This document shows positions 59,957 through 64,000 of a stretch of DNA of 64,000 nucleotides, piece by piece (within the stretch, counting starts at the first letter, position 1; each line of letters opens with the position of its first letter). The DNA is from UMGS1491 sp944380925 (GTDB taxonomy: Bacteria; Bacillota; Clostridia; Oscillospirales; Acutalibacteraceae), in the NCBI GenBank assembly GCA_944380925.1, contig CALWJD010000003.1, positions 1 to 64,000 of the forward strand, given 5' to 3'. Made by a program: the position numbers and the translations under genes. The notes beneath the pieces were generated by a model, which ran no database searches, was not told the origin of the DNA, and saw only the letters and a program-made list of their open reading frames with translations.

Positions 59957-60646
59957 ATGTCAGTTTATGCTATTTCGGATCTTCATTTATCTTTAAATTC
60001 GGATAAATCCATGGAAGTGTTTGCAGGCTGGGAAGATTACGTAAATAAAATAAGAGATAACTGGGGAAAAAAGATTTTAAAGGAAGATACGGTTGTTATA
60101 ATTGGCGATATTTCTTGGGCTATGAGTTTAGAGGAAGCAAAAAAAGATTTGGAATTTGTAAATGATTTGCCGGGCAGAAAAATTTTAATTAAAGGAAATC
60201 ATGATTATTGGTGGAGTACAAAGGCAAAAGTAAATAATTTCTTGGAAGAAAATAATTTAGATAAAATAGATATTCTTTATAACTCTGCATTTCAAGCCGA
60301 AAATATTTCCGTTTGCGGAACAAGGGGTTGGATGTATAATTCTGAAGAATCCGAAGACCAAAAAATTCTTGCTCGGGAGGTTGGAAGATTAGAAAAATCT
60401 TTGGATTGTGCCTGCGCATTTGGATTACCGCCGGTAGTGTTTTTGCATTATCCGCCGGTGTATGGCTTTGGGGAGTCTGAAAAAATTATTAATATTTTGA
60501 TTGAAAGAAATATCAAAAAATGTTACTATGGACATATTCACGGCAATGAAGCAAAAAAAGGTATAATCGAAGGGATGTACAAGGGTATAGAGTTCCATTT
60601 GGTTTCATGCGATTATGTTGGCTTTTGCCCTGTGCTTGTTTCTTAG
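59957..60646 (+). CDS. Calcineurin-like metallophosphoesterase
   Basis: 229 residues. AISDLHLS (D-H), IIGDISWAMSLEEA (GDxxW), IKGNHDYWW (GNHD), VFLHYPPVYG and YYGHIHG make up the five metal-binding motifs. Clostridial relatives with the GNHDYWW pattern are of unknown substrate. It starts 12 bases after the dipeptidase gene. Confidence 0.92.
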   Translation: MSVYAISDLHLSLNSDKSMEVFAGWEDYVNKIRDNWGKKILKEDTVVIIGDISWAMSLEEAKKDLEFVNDLPGRKILIKGNHDYWWSTKAKVNNFLEENNLDKIDILYNSAFQAENISVCGTRGWMYNSEESEDQKILAREVGRLEKSLDCACAFGLPPVVFLHYPPVYGFGESEKIINILIERNIKKCYYGHIHGNEAKKGIIEGMYKGIEFHLVSCDYVGFCPVLVS

Positions 60647-60724
60647 ATTTTGCTTTTATTTTGCGGTAATTTTGTTTTCAAATAATTTTATTAATTTGTG
60701 TTTTGAAAGGATGAATTTTAAGGT

Positions 60725-62005
60725 ATGAAACTTGAGTCGTCAAAAAAAGTAGATGTGAATCGTTGGGAATTGGAAATTTCCGTTGCGCCGGAAGAATTTC
60801 AGAAAGAGGTAGATAAAGCTTATAATCGCCAAAAGAAGAAAATTAGCATTCCCGGATTTAGAGCAGGAAAAGCTCCAAGAGCTTTTATCGAAAAATACTA
60901 TGGTGATAAGATCTTTTACGAAGATGCGATAAATTCTTTATATCCCGGTGCCATTGAAGAAGCCTCCAAAGAAGCCGGCATAGAGCTTGTTGACGATCAT
61001 ATCGATTTTGATATAATCAAGATGGGTAAAGAAGAAGGCCTTGTATTTAAAGTAAAAGTAACTGTTATGCCCGAAGTTACAGTTGAAAACTATAAAGGAA
61101 TAGAAATTAAGAAAGCAGATCCCAAGAAGGTTTCCAAAGAAGATATAGAAGACGAAATAAAAGTGCTCCAAGAAAAAAATGCACGTATAGTGCCTGCCGA
61201 TGACAAAACTTCCGAAATGGGAGATTTGGTAAATATTGATTTTGAAGGTTTTGTAGATGGTAAGTCATTCGAAGGCGGCACAGCGCAAGATGTTCCGCTT
61301 GAGCTTGGCAAAAAGCAGTTTATTGCAGGTTTTGAGGAACAAGTAGCCGGACATAAAGTTGGAGATGAATTTGAGGTAAAAGTAACATTCCCTGAAAAAT
61401 ATCATGCTCCAAATCTTGCCGGTAAAGAAGCAGTATTTAAAACGAAGCTTAATAAGATTCAAGCCAAAGAGCTCCCTAAAGTTGATGATGAGTTTGTAAA
61501 GGATATAAGCGAATTTGATACTTTGAAAGAATTTGAGGAAGATTTAAAGAAAAAGATAGAGGAAAAGAGAGCAGCAGAAGCTAAATCCGCTGCCGAAACC
61601 GAAATGCTCGATAAATTCATCGAGTTAGTAAAAGCTGATATTCCCGAGGCTTTGATTAAAAACAAAGAAAGAGATCTTTTAAGAGATTTTGAGTATAATA
61701 TGCAAATGCAAGGGCTGGCCGTTAAGGATTATCTAAAATATACGGGTATGACTCAAGAAAAATTAATGGAAAGCTTTAAACCCCAAGCATTAAAACAGGT
61801 TAAACTTGATTTGGGCTTTAAAAAGGTTTCTGAGCTTGAAAATATATCCGCTTCATCAGAAGAAATCGCTAAAGAATATGAAGATGTTTCTAAAAAATAC
61901 AACATGAAAGTTGAGCAAGTTAAGAAGTTTGTCATGGAAAATGATATAAAATCAGATATAGTAAGACGTAAAACTTTAGAATTCTTAAAAAATAGTTGTG
62001 CTTAA
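60725..62005 (+). CDS. tig: Trigger factor
   Basis: 426 residues: the ribosome-binding N-terminal domain with the GFRxGKxP signature (ISIPGFRAGKAPRAFIEKYYG), a PPIase domain (EMGDLVNIDFEGFVDGKSFEGG, VTFPEKYHAPNLAGKEAVF) and a helical C-terminal chaperone arm. It welcomes nascent chains at the exit tunnel. It lies before clpP and clpX, the common protein quality control cluster. Confidence 0.97.
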   Translation: MKLESSKKVDVNRWELEISVAPEEFQKEVDKAYNRQKKKISIPGFRAGKAPRAFIEKYYGDKIFYEDAINSLYPGAIEEASKEAGIELVDDHIDFDIIKMGKEEGLVFKVKVTVMPEVTVENYKGIEIKKADPKKVSKEDIEDEIKVLQEKNARIVPADDKTSEMGDLVNIDFEGFVDGKSFEGGTAQDVPLELGKKQFIAGFEEQVAGHKVGDEFEVKVTFPEKYHAPNLAGKEAVFKTKLNKIQAKELPKVDDEFVKDISEFDTLKEFEEDLKKKIEEKRAAEAKSAAETEMLDKFIELVKADIPEALIKNKERDLLRDFEYNMQMQGLAVKDYLKYTGMTQEKLMESFKPQALKQVKLDLGFKKVSELENISASSEEIAKEYEDVSKKYNMKVEQVKKFVMENDIKSDIVRRKTLEFLKNSCA

Positions 62006-62044
62006 AAATAATCAACAAATCAAATAATGTTCGGCAGTAGCTTA

Positions 62045-62079
62045 AAAGTTGTAAATTTATTTTTTAAATTTACAACTTT
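62045..62079 (+). terminator. Hairpin between tig and clpP
   Basis: AAAGTTGTAAATTT (62045-62058) pairs perfectly with AAATTTACAACTTT (62066-62079). It may end tig transcripts. Confidence 0.7.
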
Positions 62080-62140
62080 GTATAAATTTTGTGAATTTGG
62101 CTGATTATTAATTTGCACAGAGTTAAAAGGAGTTTTATAA

Positions 62141-62722
62141 ATGAGTTTAGTCCCATATGTAGTAGAACAAACCGGTCGCGGAGAACGCTCTTATGATATT
62201 TTTTCAAGACTTTTAAACGATAGAATTGTTATGCTAAACGAAGAAGTTAATATGAATACAGCGAGTTTGGTTGTTGCGCAGCTATTATATCTTGAGGGGC
62301 AAGATGCTTCTAAGGATATTAGCCTTTATATAAATAGTCCCGGCGGCTCGGTGACAGATGGTATGGCGATTTATGATACCATGCAGTATATAAAATGCGA
62401 TGTTTCCACCATTTGCGTTGGTATGGCGGCGAGTATGGGAGCGTTTTTACTTGCGGCGGGAGCCAAAGGAAAAAGATATGCTTTGCCTAATTGCGATATC
62501 ATGATTCACCAACCCAGCGGCGGCGCAAAGGGTCAAGCTACGGATATCAACATTCATGCGCAGCACATATTAAAGACCAAAGAAAAGCTAAATAAGATTT
62601 TATCGGAAAGAACCGGTCAACCGCTTGAGGTTGTTGCAGCCGATACAGAGCGTGATAATTTCATGACGGCGCAAGAGGCAAAAGATTATGGGTTAGTTGA
62701 TAAGATTATTTCTAAAAGATAA
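62141..62722 (+). CDS. clpP: ATP-dependent Clp protease proteolytic subunit
   Basis: 193 residues. The catalytic Ser lies in GMAASMGAFLLAAGAKGKRYALPN, the His in IMIHQPSGGAKGQ and the Asp in the ERDNFMTAQEAKDYGLVDKI region. Forms the double heptameric chamber used with ClpX, encoded 33 bases downstream. AAAGGAG precedes the ATG. Confidence 0.97.
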   Translation: MSLVPYVVEQTGRGERSYDIFSRLLNDRIVMLNEEVNMNTASLVVAQLLYLEGQDASKDISLYINSPGGSVTDGMAIYDTMQYIKCDVSTICVGMAASMGAFLLAAGAKGKRYALPNCDIMIHQPSGGAKGQATDINIHAQHILKTKEKLNKILSERTGQPLEVVAADTERDNFMTAQEAKDYGLVDKIISKR

Positions 62723-62755
62723 TATTTAAATTTAGATAGGAATCGGTGATAAATT

Positions 62756-64000
62756 ATGAACAGAGGAACCAGAGAAAGAGAGCTTTGTTGCTCGTTTTGC
62801 GGAAAATCTCAGAGTGAAGCCAAAAAATTGGTTGCAGGTCCGGGCGTTTGCATTTGTGATGAATGCGTTGATTTGTGTACCAATATTTTGGATGAAGAAA
62901 TTGGTTCATTAAGAAGACCGCGCAAAAAGATTTTGCACGGTGCCGATACTCCTAAAGAAGATAATAAAAAAATTTTGCCAAAACCGCATGAGATAAAAAG
63001 CTATCTTGATGAATACGTTGTGGGGCAGGATGAGGCTAAAATAGCTCTTTCTGTTGCTGTTTATAATCACTATAAGCGTATATTTTTTGAAAGTAAAGAG
63101 GACGATGTGGAGCTCAAAAAGAGCAATATTTTGTTGCTTGGTCCGACGGGCGTAGGTAAGACTTTGCTTGCTCAAACGCTTGCCAAAATGATAGATGTTC
63201 CTTTTGCAATTGCCGATGCAACAACGCTTACAGAGGCAGGATACGTGGGGGAGGATGTTGAAAATATACTTTTGCGTTTAATTCAAGCTGCTGATTTTGA
63301 TGTTGAAAAAGCGGAACGCGGAATAATATATGTTGATGAAATAGACAAAATATCCAGAAAATCCGAAAACGCTTCCATAACTCGTGATGTAAGCGGCGAA
63401 GGAGTGCAGCAGGCGCTCCTTAAAATAATCGAAGGTACGGTTTCAAACGTTCCTCCAAAAGGTGGCAGAAAGCACCCTCAGCAGGAATTTATTCAAATAG
63501 ATACTTCAAATATTCTGTTTATATGTGGCGGAGCTTTTGATGGAATTGAAAAAATTATAGAAAAAAGGGTCGGAAGTTCCTCGATGGGTTTTGGCGCCAA
63601 AGTAATGACTAAAAAGGAACTAGATTCTACGAATTGGATGAGCCAAGCTATACCTCAGGATTTTGTTAAGTTTGGCCTTATTCCGGAGCTCGTTGGCCGT
63701 TTACCCGTTATTGCTTCCCTTAAAGGTTTGGACGAGGAGGCTCTTATAAAAATTCTTGTTGAACCTAAAAATTCATTAATTAAGCAATATAAAAGATTAT
63801 TCGAATTTGATAAAGTTGACCTTGAATTTAAAGAATCAGCACTTAAAGCTGTTGCCAAAAAGGCGATAGAAAGAAAAATAGGTGCCAGAGGATTGCGCTC
63901 CATCATTGAAGAAACGCTTGAAAGGGTTATGTTTGACGTTCCTTCCGATCACACGATAGAAAAGGTTGTGATTGACGATGCCGTGGTTAATGGTAAATCA
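62756..64000 (+). CDS. clpX: ATP-dependent Clp protease ATP-binding subunit ClpX, 3' end outside the window
   Basis: 415 codons are visible and open to the window edge; normal ClpX is about 420-430, so only a few residues are missing. The N-terminal zinc finger is CSFCGKSQSEAKK and CICDEC, then Walker A LLLGPTGVGKTLLAQTLAK near residue 125, Walker B GIIYVDEIDKI, and sensor 2 GARGLR. The IGF-type ClpP-binding loop appears as SMGFGAKV. ClpX unfolds substrates for ClpP. Confidence 0.96.
   Translation, partial: MNRGTRERELCCSFCGKSQSEAKKLVAGPGVCICDECVDLCTNILDEEIGSLRRPRKKILHGADTPKEDNKKILPKPHEIKSYLDEYVVGQDEAKIALSVAVYNHYKRIFFESKEDDVELKKSNILLLGPTGVGKTLLAQTLAKMIDVPFAIADATTLTEAGYVGEDVENILLRLIQAADFDVEKAERGIIYVDEIDKISRKSENASITRDVSGEGVQQALLKIIEGTVSNVPPKGGRKHPQQEFIQIDTSNILFICGGAFDGIEKIIEKRVGSSSMGFGAKVMTKKELDSTNWMSQAIPQDFVKFGLIPELVGRLPVIASLKGLDEEALIKILVEPKNSLIKQYKRLFEFDKVDLEFKESALKAVAKKAIERKIGARGLRSIIEETLERVMFDVPSDHTIEKVVIDDAVVNGKS

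Noticed and set aside
1..64000. CRISPR array, transposase, integrase or prophage genes
   Set aside because: No regularly spaced repeats, no IS-like inverted repeats with a transposase, and no recombinase were seen on either strand.

Overview
The window is low-GC DNA from a Gram-positive Firmicute, most likely a member of the Clostridia. The evidence is the gene order (rplS-lepB-rbgA-rnhB-yraN-dipeptidase, glmU-prs-pth, ftsE-ftsX-PcsB-S41, tig-clpP-clpX), the YfmF/YfmH pair, near-consensus sigma-A promoters with 17-bp spacers and frequent TTG/GTG starts. RF2 is encoded here and TGA ends many core genes, so the code is standard. A recurring theme is selective gene decay: accessory genes carry single-base homopolymer indels or nonsense codons, while no core gene read here is broken. 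This suggests a genome being reduced, perhaps in a host-associated lineage (inference).

Region by region: 1-9312 is a probable genomic island between two perfect 53-bp direct repeats, the first starting at the 3' end of tRNA-Lys. It holds a decayed membrane-protein gene, a type I restriction system in which hsdM, hsdS and hsdR are all broken, and a DUF262/HNH (GmrSD-like) protein whose DGQQR motif is altered. Beside the second repeat lies a ~110-bp fragment of 16S rRNA. 9444-11862 (minus) is a polar amino acid ABC transporter behind what looks like a complete histidine leader-peptide attenuator. 11969-12043 is tRNA-Glu. 12978-16921 is a TrpXYZ-type ABC transporter behind a second attenuator, whose leader peptide carries Trp and Tyr codons. 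17000-27200 is an accessory zone: secreted vWA, NlpC/P60, phospholipase-like, coiled-coil and acidic-repeat proteins, a small double-glycine peptide preceded by three 16-bp repeats, a PadR-DUF1700 operon, and NUDIX, GNAT and broken peptidase S51 and GH3 genes.

27300-51400 is mostly core: lgt with the two M16 proteins; cdd; split transketolase; a glmU lacking its acetyltransferase half; prs, pth, tlyA, nadK, pduL; rsmH and an ftsL-like gene with the rest of the division cluster missing; an unknown coiled-coil protein; a PucR/CdaR-type regulator; ftsEX with a PcsB-like activator and an S41 homologue that has lost its PDZ domain and catalytic residues; comF; prfB, ppa, folD; galU. 51469-64000 holds an unknown secreted protein, rplS, two signal peptidases, a small accessory patch with two more broken genes, then rbgA, rnhB, yraN, a dipeptidase, a phosphoesterase, tig, clpP and clpX (cut by the window end).

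The most notable signal is regulatory. Two adjacent, divergent amino acid transporters each have a promoter, a short leader ORF rich in the probable cognate codons, and mutually exclusive terminator and antiterminator helices. Ribosome-mediated attenuation of this kind is classical in Proteobacteria, whereas Firmicutes usually use T-boxes for the same task. No T-box sequence is visible at either site.
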